Of a stretch of DNA of 64,000 nt, positions 51,572-61,800 are shown one piece after another; position 1 is the first letter of the stretch, and the number at the start of each line of letters is the position of its first letter. Source of the stretch: Pseudomonas cedrina subsp. cedrina (GTDB taxonomy: Bacteria; Pseudomonadota; Gammaproteobacteria; Pseudomonadales; Pseudomonadaceae). The DNA lies in the NCBI RefSeq assembly GCF_001983175.1, contig NZ_MNPW01000003.1, forward strand, positions 515,729 to 579,728, written 5' to 3'. The position numbers and the translations under genes were made by a program. The notes under the pieces were generated by a model. That model was not told the origin of the DNA and ran no database searches. It saw nothing but the letters and a program-made list of their open reading frames with translations.

Positions 51572-52087
51572 ATGAGCGAAACCCTTCCAGCGAATAGCGA
51601 CAACCACCTGCGCGTGATCGAAGCCCTGTACAGCGGCCATCATGGCTGGCTGTACGCAACGCTGCGAAAAAAACTGGGGAACGCCATGGATGCGGCGGAT
51701 CTGGCGCAGGACACTTTCACGCGCATCCTTGCCTCTCAGGTCACCGTCATTGAGCAACCGCGTGCCTATTTAACCTGTGTGGCCAAGGGCATTCTGGTCA
51801 ACTGGTACCAGCGCAAGGCACTGGAACGCGCCTATCTGGACGCGCTCGCCCATTTGCCCGAGCCGCAAGTGCCTTCGCCGGAATCGCGCTTCATGGTGCT
51901 GGAAACCCTGCACGAAATCGACGCGATGCTCGACGCCTTGCCGCCGTTGGTCAAAAGGGCCTTTCTGCTGTCGCAGATCAGCGGCTTGAAATACGACGAC
52001 ATCGCCGAGCAGTTGGGCGTTTCGCTGATCACTGTCAAACGCTACATGAAGCAAGCCTTCGTGCAATGCCTGTTGCTGGTGGAGTGA
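51572..52087 (+). CDS. FecI-type ECF sigma factor (iron starvation)
   Basis: The 171-residue sigma-70 family protein has region 2 ('DAADLAQDTFTRILASQ') and region 4 ('LPPLVKRAFLLSQISGLKYD' and 'DIAEQLGVSLITVKRYMKQA') joined by a short linker. It is followed without gap by a FecR gene and then an STN-type receptor. This is the standard cell-surface signalling order: receptor occupancy signals through FecR to release the sigma factor, which transcribes the receptor gene. Confidence 0.93.
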   Translation: MSETLPANSDNHLRVIEALYSGHHGWLYATLRKKLGNAMDAADLAQDTFTRILASQVTVIEQPRAYLTCVAKGILVNWYQRKALERAYLDALAHLPEPQVPSPESRFMVLETLHEIDAMLDALPPLVKRAFLLSQISGLKYDDIAEQLGVSLITVKRYMKQAFVQCLLLVE

Positions 52088-53065
52088 ATGCTCACTCGCC
52101 GCCATGAGCCGCACCTCGATCATCAGGCCCTGGAAGAAGCAGCCGACTGGTTGATCCGCATGACTGAGGGCGAGCTCAATGAGACCGAACGCGGCGAATG
52201 GGAATGCTGGAGACTCAGCACGCCCGAGCGTGGTCGTGCATGGGCGCGCGCGCAGTTATTGCAGACCAAACTAGGCGGACTGCCGCCGTCACTGGCGATG
52301 TCGGCACTCGACCGTCCAGGCAGCCCGGAGCGGCGCGCGGCACTGGGTAAGCTGGCGATAATGCTGGCAATCCTGCCGGCCGGATGGGGCAGCTGGAAGC
52401 TGGCAGAATCCCAGCAATGGTCGGCCGACTATCGCACCGCAGTGGGCCAGCAACGCGAGCTGACCCTGGCCGACGGTACAAAAATCACCCTGAACACCGA
52501 CACGTCGATCGACGTGCTGTTTGATACCAACCACCGGCTCATTCACCTGCGCGAAGGCGAAATACTGGTACAGACCGCTCCGGACATTGCCCCTCTGGCT
52601 CGGCCTTTTCTGATCAGCACCCGGCAGGGCCGTATGCAGGCGCTGGGCACGCGATTCAGCGTGCGCGAGCTGCAACCGCGCACTCACCTTGCCGTGCTCG
52701 AAGGCGCGGTGAAAGTCGAGCTGGCCGAAAATCGCCAGACTACGCCGCTGATCGTCAGGGCCGGTCAGCGCACGGATTTCTCTTCCGACACCTTTGGCCA
52801 GGTCACCGCTGCCGACCGCTATGTCGGCACCTGGGCCCAAGGCATGCTGATGGCCGACAACATGCGCCTGGCCGACTTCGTCGCCGAGTTCACGCGCTAT
52901 CGCCGCGGTTTTGTACGCTTCGATCCGGCGCTCGCCAATCTGCGTATTTCCGGCGCCTATCCGATCAGCGACAGCCAGCGCACCTTGAACATGCTGGCGC
53001 AAACCTACCCAATCCTCGTCAGCGGCCACTTGAATGGCTACTGGGTCATGCTTTCCCCCGCCTGA
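52088..53065 (+). CDS. FecR-type anti-sigma regulator
   Basis: The 325-residue inner-membrane protein has an N-terminal cytoplasmic DUF4880-type domain ('ALEEAADWLIRMTEGELNET'), one transmembrane helix (about residues 85-105, 'LAIMLAILPAGWGSW') and a periplasmic FecR domain ('GQQRELTLADGTKITLNTDT', 'GRMQALGTRFSVRE'). A C-terminal DUF4974-like segment meets the STN domain. It begins directly after the sigma stop codon. It transmits the ferric-siderophore signal from the receptor to the sigma factor. Confidence 0.93.
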   Translation: MLTRRHEPHLDHQALEEAADWLIRMTEGELNETERGEWECWRLSTPERGRAWARAQLLQTKLGGLPPSLAMSALDRPGSPERRAALGKLAIMLAILPAGWGSWKLAESQQWSADYRTAVGQQRELTLADGTKITLNTDTSIDVLFDTNHRLIHLREGEILVQTAPDIAPLARPFLISTRQGRMQALGTRFSVRELQPRTHLAVLEGAVKVELAENRQTTPLIVRAGQRTDFSSDTFGQVTAADRYVGTWAQGMLMADNMRLADFVAEFTRYRRGFVRFDPALANLRISGAYPISDSQRTLNMLAQTYPILVSGHLNGYWVMLSPA

Positions 53066-53070
53066 GTCAA

Positions 53071-53099
53071 AAAAATCACCGTACAGGTGATACTTTTTT
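53071..53099 (+). terminator. Rho-independent terminator between fecR-like and receptor genes
   Basis: The stem ATCACC/GGTGAT (53075-53091) with a five-base loop is followed by ACTTTTTT and preceded by an A-run. It separates the Fur-controlled sigma/anti-sigma unit from the receptor, which therefore probably uses its own sigma-dependent promoter in 53100-53160. Confidence 0.7.
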
Positions 53100-53160
53100 A
53101 GCGGTCGACTGGCTATTAGGGAGAAGCACCTTACCGTCCTGTTTATAGGTCCATCCATTC

Positions 53161-55575
53161 ATGCTCGCTGCACGCCGCCTGCGCCCGGATCACCACTTCA
53201 CATCAGCTATTCGCAGTGCGTTGCTAACCCTTGCCCTGATCGGTGCCGCCTGCCCGCTTGCCTCGGCCGCCGGGCCTGTGCAATTGGACTCGGTTGCGAT
53301 CCGGGCCTACAACATTCCCGCCGGGCCGCTGGGTGCGACCCTGTCGAGCTTTGCCGTGGGCGCCGGTATAGCCCTGTCGTTCCAGCCCTCATTGACCGAA
53401 GGCCTGAGCAGTCCCGCGCTGACCGGCAATTACACCACACAGGAAGCGGTCAATCGCTTGCTGGCCGGCAGTGGCCTGGACATGGTGTTGCGCAGCGACG
53501 GCACCTACACCCTGGTGCAACGCCGAGTGACGCTGGATGAGACCGCGGTCATCGGCACCGGCAAGCGCCCCGATACCCTGCAAGAGGTGTATGCCGGTGG
53601 TCAGGTCGCCAACGGCGGGCGCTTGGGTATTCTCGGCAATACGGACGTGATGGACGCGCCGTTCAGCGTCAGTACCTACACCTCGGCGCTGATCAAGGAT
53701 CAACAGGCCGTCACTGTCGGCGATGTGCTGGAACGTGATTCATCCGTACGTTCCACCGGCCAGGCCGGAGGGATCGTCGATTCATTCTTCATCCGTGGCT
53801 TTCCCGTCGGCGAGGGTAACCTGGGTGAGCTGGCCTTCGACGGTGTGTACGGTGTGGCGCCCAACTACCGGGTTTTTACCGAATACGCCGAGCGCATCGA
53901 ACTGGTCAAAGGGCCCGGCGCCCTGCTCTATGGCATGTCCCCCAACAACGCGGTTGGTGGCGTGATCAATGTGGTGCCCAAGCGCTCTCTCGACGAAGAC
54001 CTGACCCGTTTCACCGCCAGTTACGCCATGAACACTCAGCTCGGCGGGCACCTTGATATCAGTCGGCGTTTCGGCGATGAGCGCCGCTTCGGCGTGCGCA
54101 TCAACGGCAGTACGCAACAGGGCGATACGGTGATCGACGATCAATCGCGTCACGTCGATATCGGTGCGATCTCGCTTGACTATCACGGCGACCGTCTGCG
54201 CACCAGCCTCGACTGGCTCAACCAGAAAGAAAGTTTCGACGCCGCTTCGCGCCCCTTTTTGATCGACTCGGGCGTGGACATTCCTGCCGCCGCCAACGGC
54301 CGCACCAACGTCAGCCAGGCGTGGGGCTGGTCGCAAACCCGTGACAAATCCGCGCTGTTCAGCGGCGAATACGACCTCAGCGATGCATTGACGGTCTTCG
54401 CTCACGCAGGTGGCGGCAAATCCGACGTGGCACGGATGTCCGACCAGACGCCGACCCTCATCAACTCGGCCGGCGATACCTCTTCGACTCCGGGATATTA
54501 CAAATTCGAAGTCAAGCGCTACACCCTCGACACCGGTGCGCGCCTGAGCTTCGACACCGGGCCAATCAGTCACCGCACCACCGTACAGATCAGTCGTTAT
54601 CGCGATGAGTTATCGCGCGGGATCATTTCCGGTGCGCCGATCCTGTCGAACATTTATCACCCGGTAGACCGCCAGAAACCTGACATCCCCAAGCCAGATA
54701 CACCAAAAGTGTCTGAAAGCGAGCTGACCGGCGTGGCGCTGGCAGACACCCTGTCGGTGTTCGATAATCGGATCCAGCTGACCCTCGGCCTGCGCAAACA
54801 GAACATCAAATCCGACAATTACAACGCGGCCGGTGCGGTCACCACGTCCTACGACGACGGCCGGACTACCCCGCTGTTCGGTGCAGTGTTCAAACCCTGG
54901 GAGCATGTTTCGTTCTACTACAACTACATCGAAGGCTTGAGCAAGGGCGATATTGCGCCCTCGACCGCGTCCAACGCCGGTGAGATCTTCGCCCCTTACG
55001 TTTCCCGTCAACACGAACTCGGGGCCAAGGTCGACTACGGCACCTTCACCTCCACCATCAGCCTGTTTCAGATCACCAAGCCCAGCGGTGAACTGGCCTC
55101 CGGCATATTTTCGGTGCAGGGCGAACAGCGCAACCGTGGCCTGGAACTGAATGTATTCGGTGAAGTGACTCCCGGCACTCGATTGCTCGGTGGCGTGACC
55201 CTGCTCAATGCCGAACTGACCCAATCCGGCGTGGCCGCCAACCGTGGCAATAAACCCGTCGGCGTACCCGAAGTTCAGGCCAACCTGTGGGCCGAATGGG
55301 ACACCTCATGGCTGGAAGGCCTGACGCTGACCGGTGGTGCAATCCACACCGGCAGCCAATATGTGAACCAGGCCAACACGCAAAAACTGGATGACTGGAC
55401 CCGCTTCGATGTCGGCGCACGTTACAGCACTCGCATCGATGACCGACCGACCACGTTTCGCGCCACCGTGCAGAACGTGTTCGACCGCCAGTACTGGTCG
55501 GGCGTCGCCTCTTATGGCGCGTTCTCGCAAGGCGCACCGCGCACCTTATTACTGTCGGCGACTGTCGACTTCTGA
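53161..55575 (+). CDS. TonB-dependent siderophore receptor/transducer (FecA-type)
   Basis: The 804-residue receptor has an N-terminal export signal and an STN domain, about residues 44-120 ('YNIPAGPLGATLSSFAVGAG', 'EAVNRLLAGSGLDMVLRSDG'). A plug and a barrel ending 'LLLSATVDF' follow. It combines import of the ferric siderophore with signalling to FecR. The plug and barrel are closely similar to the STN-less receptor at 39220-41460. It is followed after 62 bases by the binding protein of an ABC importer. Confidence 0.94.
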   Translation: MLAARRLRPDHHFTSAIRSALLTLALIGAACPLASAAGPVQLDSVAIRAYNIPAGPLGATLSSFAVGAGIALSFQPSLTEGLSSPALTGNYTTQEAVNRLLAGSGLDMVLRSDGTYTLVQRRVTLDETAVIGTGKRPDTLQEVYAGGQVANGGRLGILGNTDVMDAPFSVSTYTSALIKDQQAVTVGDVLERDSSVRSTGQAGGIVDSFFIRGFPVGEGNLGELAFDGVYGVAPNYRVFTEYAERIELVKGPGALLYGMSPNNAVGGVINVVPKRSLDEDLTRFTASYAMNTQLGGHLDISRRFGDERRFGVRINGSTQQGDTVIDDQSRHVDIGAISLDYHGDRLRTSLDWLNQKESFDAASRPFLIDSGVDIPAAANGRTNVSQAWGWSQTRDKSALFSGEYDLSDALTVFAHAGGGKSDVARMSDQTPTLINSAGDTSSTPGYYKFEVKRYTLDTGARLSFDTGPISHRTTVQISRYRDELSRGIISGAPILSNIYHPVDRQKPDIPKPDTPKVSESELTGVALADTLSVFDNRIQLTLGLRKQNIKSDNYNAAGAVTTSYDDGRTTPLFGAVFKPWEHVSFYYNYIEGLSKGDIAPSTASNAGEIFAPYVSRQHELGAKVDYGTFTSTISLFQITKPSGELASGIFSVQGEQRNRGLELNVFGEVTPGTRLLGGVTLLNAELTQSGVAANRGNKPVGVPEVQANLWAEWDTSWLEGLTLTGGAIHTGSQYVNQANTQKLDDWTRFDVGARYSTRIDDRPTTFRATVQNVFDRQYWSGVASYGAFSQGAPRTLLLSATVDF

Positions 55576-55637
55576 AACGCTCAGCCGGCGAACGGTGTGA
55601 GCCGTTGACCGACCTGACTTTTGCAAAGGCTTTGACA

Positions 55638-56822
55638 ATGGTGATTTTCGATCGACGCAGACGCGCTTTTTTTTCTGCGCTGTTACTGGCAGGACTGCTG
55701 AGCCTGTTCGCGGTGGCGCCGCACAACGCTCACGCCACCGAGACGGATTCGGCCCGCACTGAAGTGACCGATTTGCTGGGGCGCAAAGTCAAAGTGCATC
55801 TGCCCGTCAGGCGGGTCATCCTCGGTGAGGGTCGGCAACTGTATCTGGTCGCCGCGCTGGACACGTCAAACCCGATCGAACGCATCGTCGGCTGGCGCAA
55901 GGACCTGATCCAGTCGGATCCGGACACCTACAACGCCTACCTGCGCAAATTTCCCGACATCGCCAAGATCCCTACCTTCGGCGGCTTTGAAGACGGCACC
56001 TTTGATATCGAACAAGCGATCTCACAGCGCCCGGACGTGATCGTCCTCAATATCGAGGCGCAACACGCCACCGAAGATGCGCGGTACATCGAAAAACTCG
56101 ACGCCCTCGGCATCCCGGTGGTGTACGTCGATTTTCGTAACAACCCGATGAAAAATACCGAGCCGACCATGCGCCTGTTCGGCCAGTTGTTCGGCAAGGA
56201 ACAACGCGCCGAAGCCTTTATAGATTTTCGCAATCAACAGATTCATCGCGTCACCGATGTGATCGAAAAACAACACCCGCCCAGGCCGAACGTGTTCATC
56301 GAGCGCATCGGCGGTTATACCGACGATTGCTGCCTGAGTTTCGGCAATGAAAATTTTGGCCTGTTTGTCGATATGGCCGGTGGCAACAATATCGCGCGCC
56401 GGATCATTCCAACCACGTTCGGCCAGTTGAACCCCGAGCAAGTCATTGTCGCCAATCCGGAGCATGTCGTGGTCACCACCGCCAACTGGGAAGCCTTTGC
56501 TCCCGGTGGACATTGGGTCGGCGTCGGTCCTGGCGCAGACATGGCCGAGGCCCGGAAAAAACTGGCGTGGTATACGCAGCGGCCGGCCTACGCAGGCATC
56601 AAGGCTCAGGACAACCAGGCCTTCCACGCCATCTGGCATCAGTTCTATAACAGCCCTTACCAGTTCGTGGCCATTCAGCAATTGGCGAAATGGTTCCACC
56701 CCGAGCTGTTTACCGATCTCGATCCGGATGCCTCATTTCGCGAATTGCATGAGCGTTTTCTACCCGTGCCGTATGAGTCGGGCTATTTCGTCAGCCTGCG
56801 CAAACCCGAGGTGAAGCCATGA
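55638..56822 (+). CDS. Periplasmic ferric-siderophore-binding protein
   Basis: The 394-residue protein has a signal peptide (MVIFDRRRRAFFSALLLAGL, cleaved near residue 33 after HAHA) and a large FecB/TroA-like fold ('VRRVILGEGRQLYLVAALD', 'EQAISQRPDVIVLNIEAQHA', 'LNPEQVIVANPEHVVVTTAN'). It is longer than typical FecB proteins. It overlaps the permease gene by four bases, so it serves that importer. ATG at 55638 is preferred over TTG at 55605. Confidence 0.9.
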   Translation: MVIFDRRRRAFFSALLLAGLLSLFAVAPHNAHATETDSARTEVTDLLGRKVKVHLPVRRVILGEGRQLYLVAALDTSNPIERIVGWRKDLIQSDPDTYNAYLRKFPDIAKIPTFGGFEDGTFDIEQAISQRPDVIVLNIEAQHATEDARYIEKLDALGIPVVYVDFRNNPMKNTEPTMRLFGQLFGKEQRAEAFIDFRNQQIHRVTDVIEKQHPPRPNVFIERIGGYTDDCCLSFGNENFGLFVDMAGGNNIARRIIPTTFGQLNPEQVIVANPEHVVVTTANWEAFAPGGHWVGVGPGADMAEARKKLAWYTQRPAYAGIKAQDNQAFHAIWHQFYNSPYQFVAIQQLAKWFHPELFTDLDPDASFRELHERFLPVPYESGYFVSLRKPEVKP

Positions 56823-57880
56823 GCACGCTGACCAATGCCGAGGTGCTACCGCGCGAAAACTATCGGCGACTGGTGTTGCGTAAACGCCTGATCCTTGCGG
56901 GGCTGGTCGTTCTGCTGTTGTGCAGCGTGCTGCTCGACCTGGCTTTGGGGCCTGCGCGTTACAGCCTCAGTGAAGTGCTCGGCGCGTTGTTTTCGCCGGA
57001 CACTGCGTCACCACAAGTGCGTGTGGTGATGTGGGATATCCGCTTGCCGGTGGCATTGATGGCCGTTGCCGTTGGCGCGGCATTATCGCTGGCCGGCGCG
57101 CAGATGCAGACAATCCTCAATAACCCGCTGGCGAGTCCGTTCACGCTCGGCATTTCCGCCGCCGCCAGTTTCGGTGCGGCGCTGGGCCTGGCATTCGGTG
57201 TCGCACTGTTCCCGCTGGCGGCGCAGTTCATGGTGCCACTCAACGCCTTCATCATGGCCATGCTCTCGGCGCTGTTGATCCATTTTCTGAGCATGCGCCG
57301 TGGTGTGACCGCCGAAACCATCGTGCTGCTCGGCATTGCGCTGGTGTTCACCTTCAATGCACTGTTGGCGCTGGTACAGTTCTTCGCCACCGAGCAAGCC
57401 GTGGCGGCCGTGGTGTTCTGGACCATGGGCAGCCTGACCAAAGCCACCTGGCCGAAACTCGGAGTAGTCTGCCTGGTGATCCTGATCACCCTGCCCGTCT
57501 TCGCCAAACGAGCCTGGGCCCTGACCGCCCTGCGCCTGGGCGACGACAAGGCGGCCAGTTTCGGTATCAACGTACGCAGCCTGCGTTTTCAAACGTTGAT
57601 TATGGTCAGCCTGCTGGCCTCGTTTCCGGTGGCATTCGTCGGCACCATTGGCTTTATCGGGCTGGTCGGCCCGCACATCGCCCGCATGCTGATCGGCGAA
57701 GACCAGCGCTTCTTCCTGCCAGCCTCGTTGCTCACGGGCTCGCTGATTCTCTCGGCCAGCTCCGTGGTCAGTAAAACATTGATTCCCGGCGCGATCTTCC
57801 CCATCGGCGTGGTCACCTCGCTGATCGGCGTACCGTTCTTCATATCTCTGATACTCGGCGGGAAGAAAAACACATGGTGA
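56819..57880 (+). CDS. FecCD-family siderophore ABC permease
   Basis: The 353-residue permease has about ten helices and the landmarks 'GAALSLAGAQMQTILNNPLA' (about residues 85-104) and 'VGTIGFIGLVGPHIARMLIG', with 'IPGAIFPIGVVTSLIGVPFF' at the end. Only one permease gene is present, so it probably works as a homodimer, as in BtuC-type importers. It overlaps the ATPase gene by seven bases. Confidence 0.92.
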   Translation: MSTLTNAEVLPRENYRRLVLRKRLILAGLVVLLLCSVLLDLALGPARYSLSEVLGALFSPDTASPQVRVVMWDIRLPVALMAVAVGAALSLAGAQMQTILNNPLASPFTLGISAAASFGAALGLAFGVALFPLAAQFMVPLNAFIMAMLSALLIHFLSMRRGVTAETIVLLGIALVFTFNALLALVQFFATEQAVAAVVFWTMGSLTKATWPKLGVVCLVILITLPVFAKRAWALTALRLGDDKAASFGINVRSLRFQTLIMVSLLASFPVAFVGTIGFIGLVGPHIARMLIGEDQRFFLPASLLTGSLILSASSVVSKTLIPGAIFPIGVVTSLIGVPFFISLILGGKKNTW

Positions 57881-58629
57881 AGCTACAACTGGACAACCTC
57901 GGCGCCCGTTATGGCCAACGCGAGATTATTCGCGGTGTATCGACGACGATGTTTTTCGGCGGTCAGGTGGTCGCCGTGGTCGGCCCCAATGCGGCGGGCA
58001 AATCGACTCTGTTCAAACGCATGGCCGGGCTGATCGATGGCCCCGGCCAAGTGATTTTGCAAGACTCCAAAAAAGGCCCGACGGGCATCAGCTACATGCC
58101 CCAAGGCCTGAATGCCAACGCACGATTGACCGTGTACGAGTCGGTGCTGCTGGCGCGCAAACAACTGTCGCCGGGCTGGAGGGTTCACGATGACGAGCTG
58201 AAACTGGTAGACGAGATTCTCGAGGCACTGGGCATTACCGACCTGTCGTTGCGCAATCTCGGAGAACTCAGCGGCGGCCAGCAACAGCTGGTTTCCATTG
58301 CGCAAACCCTTGTACGCGAGCCCGAAATCCTGCTGATGGACGAACCCACCAGCGCCCTCGACATGCATCGCCAGGTGCAGGTGTTGAACTTCATGCGCAC
58401 ACTGGCCCGGCAACGCGAGGTCATCGTGTTTATCGCGATCCACGATCTGAACCAGGCCCTGCGGTTTGCCGATCAAGTACTGGTTATTGCTGACGGCACC
58501 ACTCAGGGAAGCGGGCTCAGTGGCGAAGTCATTACCGAACAGATGCTGCGCAACGTTTACAAGGTTCAGGCGCGTATCGAACAGTGCAGCCGTGGACAGC
58601 GGCATATACTGATTGACGATGTGAGTTGA
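57874..58629 (+). CDS. Siderophore ABC importer ATPase
   Basis: The 251-residue ATPase has Walker A GPNAAGKST, signature LSGGQQQLVSIAQTL, Walker B 'PEILLMDEPTSALD' and H-loop 'FIAIHDLNQ'. It is of the FepC/FecE class and energises the single permease encoded just upstream. It is the last gene of the siderophore uptake unit. The following 58630-58876 interval shows nothing recognisable. Confidence 0.92.
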   Translation: MVKLQLDNLGARYGQREIIRGVSTTMFFGGQVVAVVGPNAAGKSTLFKRMAGLIDGPGQVILQDSKKGPTGISYMPQGLNANARLTVYESVLLARKQLSPGWRVHDDELKLVDEILEALGITDLSLRNLGELSGGQQQLVSIAQTLVREPEILLMDEPTSALDMHRQVQVLNFMRTLARQREVIVFIAIHDLNQALRFADQVLVIADGTTQGSGLSGEVITEQMLRNVYKVQARIEQCSRGQRHILIDDVS

Positions 58630-58876
58630 TGATCAAACAGCCCTAAGGGGTATCGGCTCCAGGCCTGGTGCCCCAATGGCAAGGCATGGCCTACGTGGTC
58701 CAAGAGCCAGCAGAACGCGAATTACACCCATAACTACGCTGCATGGTACCCCCTCAGGTAAGTGACCCGGCCCATGATCAGCATCGATTGCCCGCGCCGG
58801 GGCCAGGAAGCGATGCAACATCCTGTTATTCTTCACCCCCAGGAATACAAGCCCAGCGCTTTCAAGGACGTAGCAA

Positions 58877-61800
58877 ATGAATTCGCAAAATATCGTGCGT
58901 TACTGGCACGCTGTCGAACTGCTGCAACCCCAGGCAGTCCCAAAACTGAATAAGCGCGACAGCGACTATCAGCCGTTTTTCCAAGACATCCCCGCCTCAG
59001 GCCAAATCCTGCCATGGATGCCGGCTAACCCTCTGAGCCGGCAGCGCCTGCCGAACAAACGCGTATGGAGCCATACGCTCTACGCACACCTCTATGACAA
59101 CCTGGACGTTTCTCGCCAATTGGAGGCCCTTTACGGTGCCGACCAAGGCTACAAGGAACCGCAATCCAAGCTTTGCGCCTTGTACGCGCTCAAGTTCAAC
59201 GATCAAGGCGTGATGGTGGCCAACAGTTTGGTGCTGTCCAGCGAGGCCTGGTTCGTGGGCTGCGCCATCAACCGGCAAGATTGGACGCACGGCTTCGAGG
59301 AGACCCAGGACTCCCTTCGCGAACAGGCTAAAAGCTTGCTCGGTGGCGTAGTCAATGCGGCCGACCTGGCACGCCTGACAGACCATATTCGCCAGTCCCT
59401 GGGACTCGACCAGTTTTTCGCAGACGGACCGCACGGGCATCGCTTCCGCTCGGCACCGATCAACCCGAACAAACCCGAACAGGAAGACGACCCACTCAAC
59501 AGCTTCCTGCTGAGCGACCTGGCCGGCATGGCCGAGGCCCTGGCGCGTGGCGAGACAAGCAAGCCCCTGGCCCGCTACCTGAGCCATCACGATGCCAGCC
59601 AACGCCTGCACCTCGATGGGCCCGAAGCCGACCTGGCGCTGATCGATCGCCTCGCCCCGTCGCGCTACGCGACCGGCTGCTGGCCCGCCGAAAAGCACTT
59701 GGGTCTGGTGCATTCCCAGCAATTGGCGGTCAACAGCCTGCTGCACACCCTCAGCAACGACAGCGGGATAATGGGCATCAACGGTCCACCCGGCACCGGT
59801 AAGACAACCCTGCTCCGCGATCTGATCGCGGCAGTGGTGACACAACGCGCCGACGTACTGGCCACGCTGGGCAGGGCCTCGGACGCCTTCATCAAGGACG
59901 GACGCGAAACCGCCAACGACGGTGGGCGCGAGCGCTTTGCCTATCAGCTCAGCCCGCGCCTGTTCGGCTTCGAAATGGTGGTGGCCTCCTCCAACAACGG
60001 TGCCGTGGAGAACGTAACGCTCGAGTTGCCCCAGCGCGATAAGGTTGATTCATCCTGGCTGCCCGATGCCGAGTACTTCAGCGAACTGGGCGAGCTGACC
60101 AGCGGCAAGCCGGCCTGGGCGATGATCTCCGCAGCATTGGGCAGCAAAGCCAAACGCACTCAGTTCGTCGATCGCTTCTTCTATGGCAAGCGTCCGCCCA
60201 AGACGAAGACCACCAGCGCGGAACCGGCACCTTCACAGCCCGACGTCGACAACGCTGAGCTGGACGAGGATCTATACGAGGGCGATCCGCTACCCGACGC
60301 ATCCATGACCAACAGCGCAAACGAAGAGCCAGCCCCCAAGGGCATGCGCGAGTGGCTGAGCGAACACGCCAGCCAAATGAAATTGCTCTCGTCCGCCGAG
60401 AAAAACAGTCTCTGGCGCACCGCTGTCGAGCGCTATCAGGGCGCCAAAAACGCCGAAGAGAGGATACGCGCCGAGGTCAGCGACATTCTGGAGCGGGTTC
60501 AGACGGTGATCAGCGCCAAGGCTCGGGTGCGTCAGAAGGAACAGGAGCGCCAAGCTCATCTGACTCAACGCCGCGAACTCAATGATGAACAAGCCAAACT
60601 GGAAACCCTGCAGCTCGCGCCCGCCCGCGAGCAACTCAAACGCGAGCTTCAGTTCCTTGAAGCACACCTGGCAACAAAGCCGGGGTTACTGACCAACTTA
60701 ATCAGCCTTTGGGGGGCCCACCGCACATGGGCGGCCCGGCAACGCCTGCTGGATAGCGCACACACCTTGGCCAAGGACGCCTTCGACAGCGCCCAACGCC
60801 TAGTGCAGCGACTCGTCGGCCAACTGGCCGAACTCAAACGGCAATTGGCGACCGACGAACTGGAAATCAACGAAGCCGTGGTCCACGCCGCCCTGCAGAT
60901 CGACAAGGCTCGCCGCATTGCCCGCGCTGGCCAGGCCAAGCATCTGGAGCATTGGCTCGAACAAGGCCAGATCGGCAGAGGCAGCGAGATCGAGCTGCTC
61001 GAACCCTGGATAGTCGAGGGCTGGCGCCAGGCGCGGGCGACGGTATTCATTGAGGCGCTCAAGCTGCACCACGTCTTTTTCCAGATCGAAGCCTCGCGTT
61101 TGCGCGCTAACCTGGACTTCATCACCAGCACGCTCACCGGCAGTCGCTATGGCGGCGTATCCAAGGCCGTGGTGCGTTCGGCATGGGCCTCGCTGTTCAT
61201 GGCAGTGCCGGTGCTCAGCAGCACCTTCGCCTCGTTCGCCCGCTCTTTCGGCAGCCTTGGCTGCGGGGAAATTGGCTGGCTGATGGTGGACGAAGCCGGC
61301 CAGGCGCCACCCCAGGCCGCTGTAGGTGCCCTATGGCGTGCACAGCGGGCCGTGCTGGTCGGTGACCCGCTGCAACTGGAGCCGATCGTCACCGTATCCG
61401 ATGCCGTGCTCGAACACATGCGTACGCGCTATCAAGTCGATGCTCACTGGTTGCCCAACCGCCAGTCCGCCCAGAGCCTGGCCGACCAGGCCACGCCTTG
61501 GGGTCGCATGGCGGGGCCCAAGGACCAGAAATGCTGGGTCGGCTTGCCCCTGGTGGTGCACCGTCGCTGTGACAAACCGATGTTCGAGCTGGCTAATCGC
61601 ATCGCCTACGACGGCGCCATGGTCTATGGCACTATTGCGCCCTCACCCGCCAAAGAAACACCGGCCCGCCTACTGACCGGCTGGGTGCACGCGACCGGCC
61701 GCTCCTCCGGAAATTGGGTCGACAACGAAGGAAAGGCGCTCGAACAGCTGCTGGCGATGCTGAATGACGACGGCGTGCCGCCCGACAGCATCGCGGTTAT

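Noticed and set aside
58630..58876. Possible RNA gene or gene fragment between the ABC ATPase and the helicase
   Set aside because: One imperfect palindrome (GGCTCCAGGCCTGGTGCC) but no tRNA-like fold, T-run or credible coding frame.
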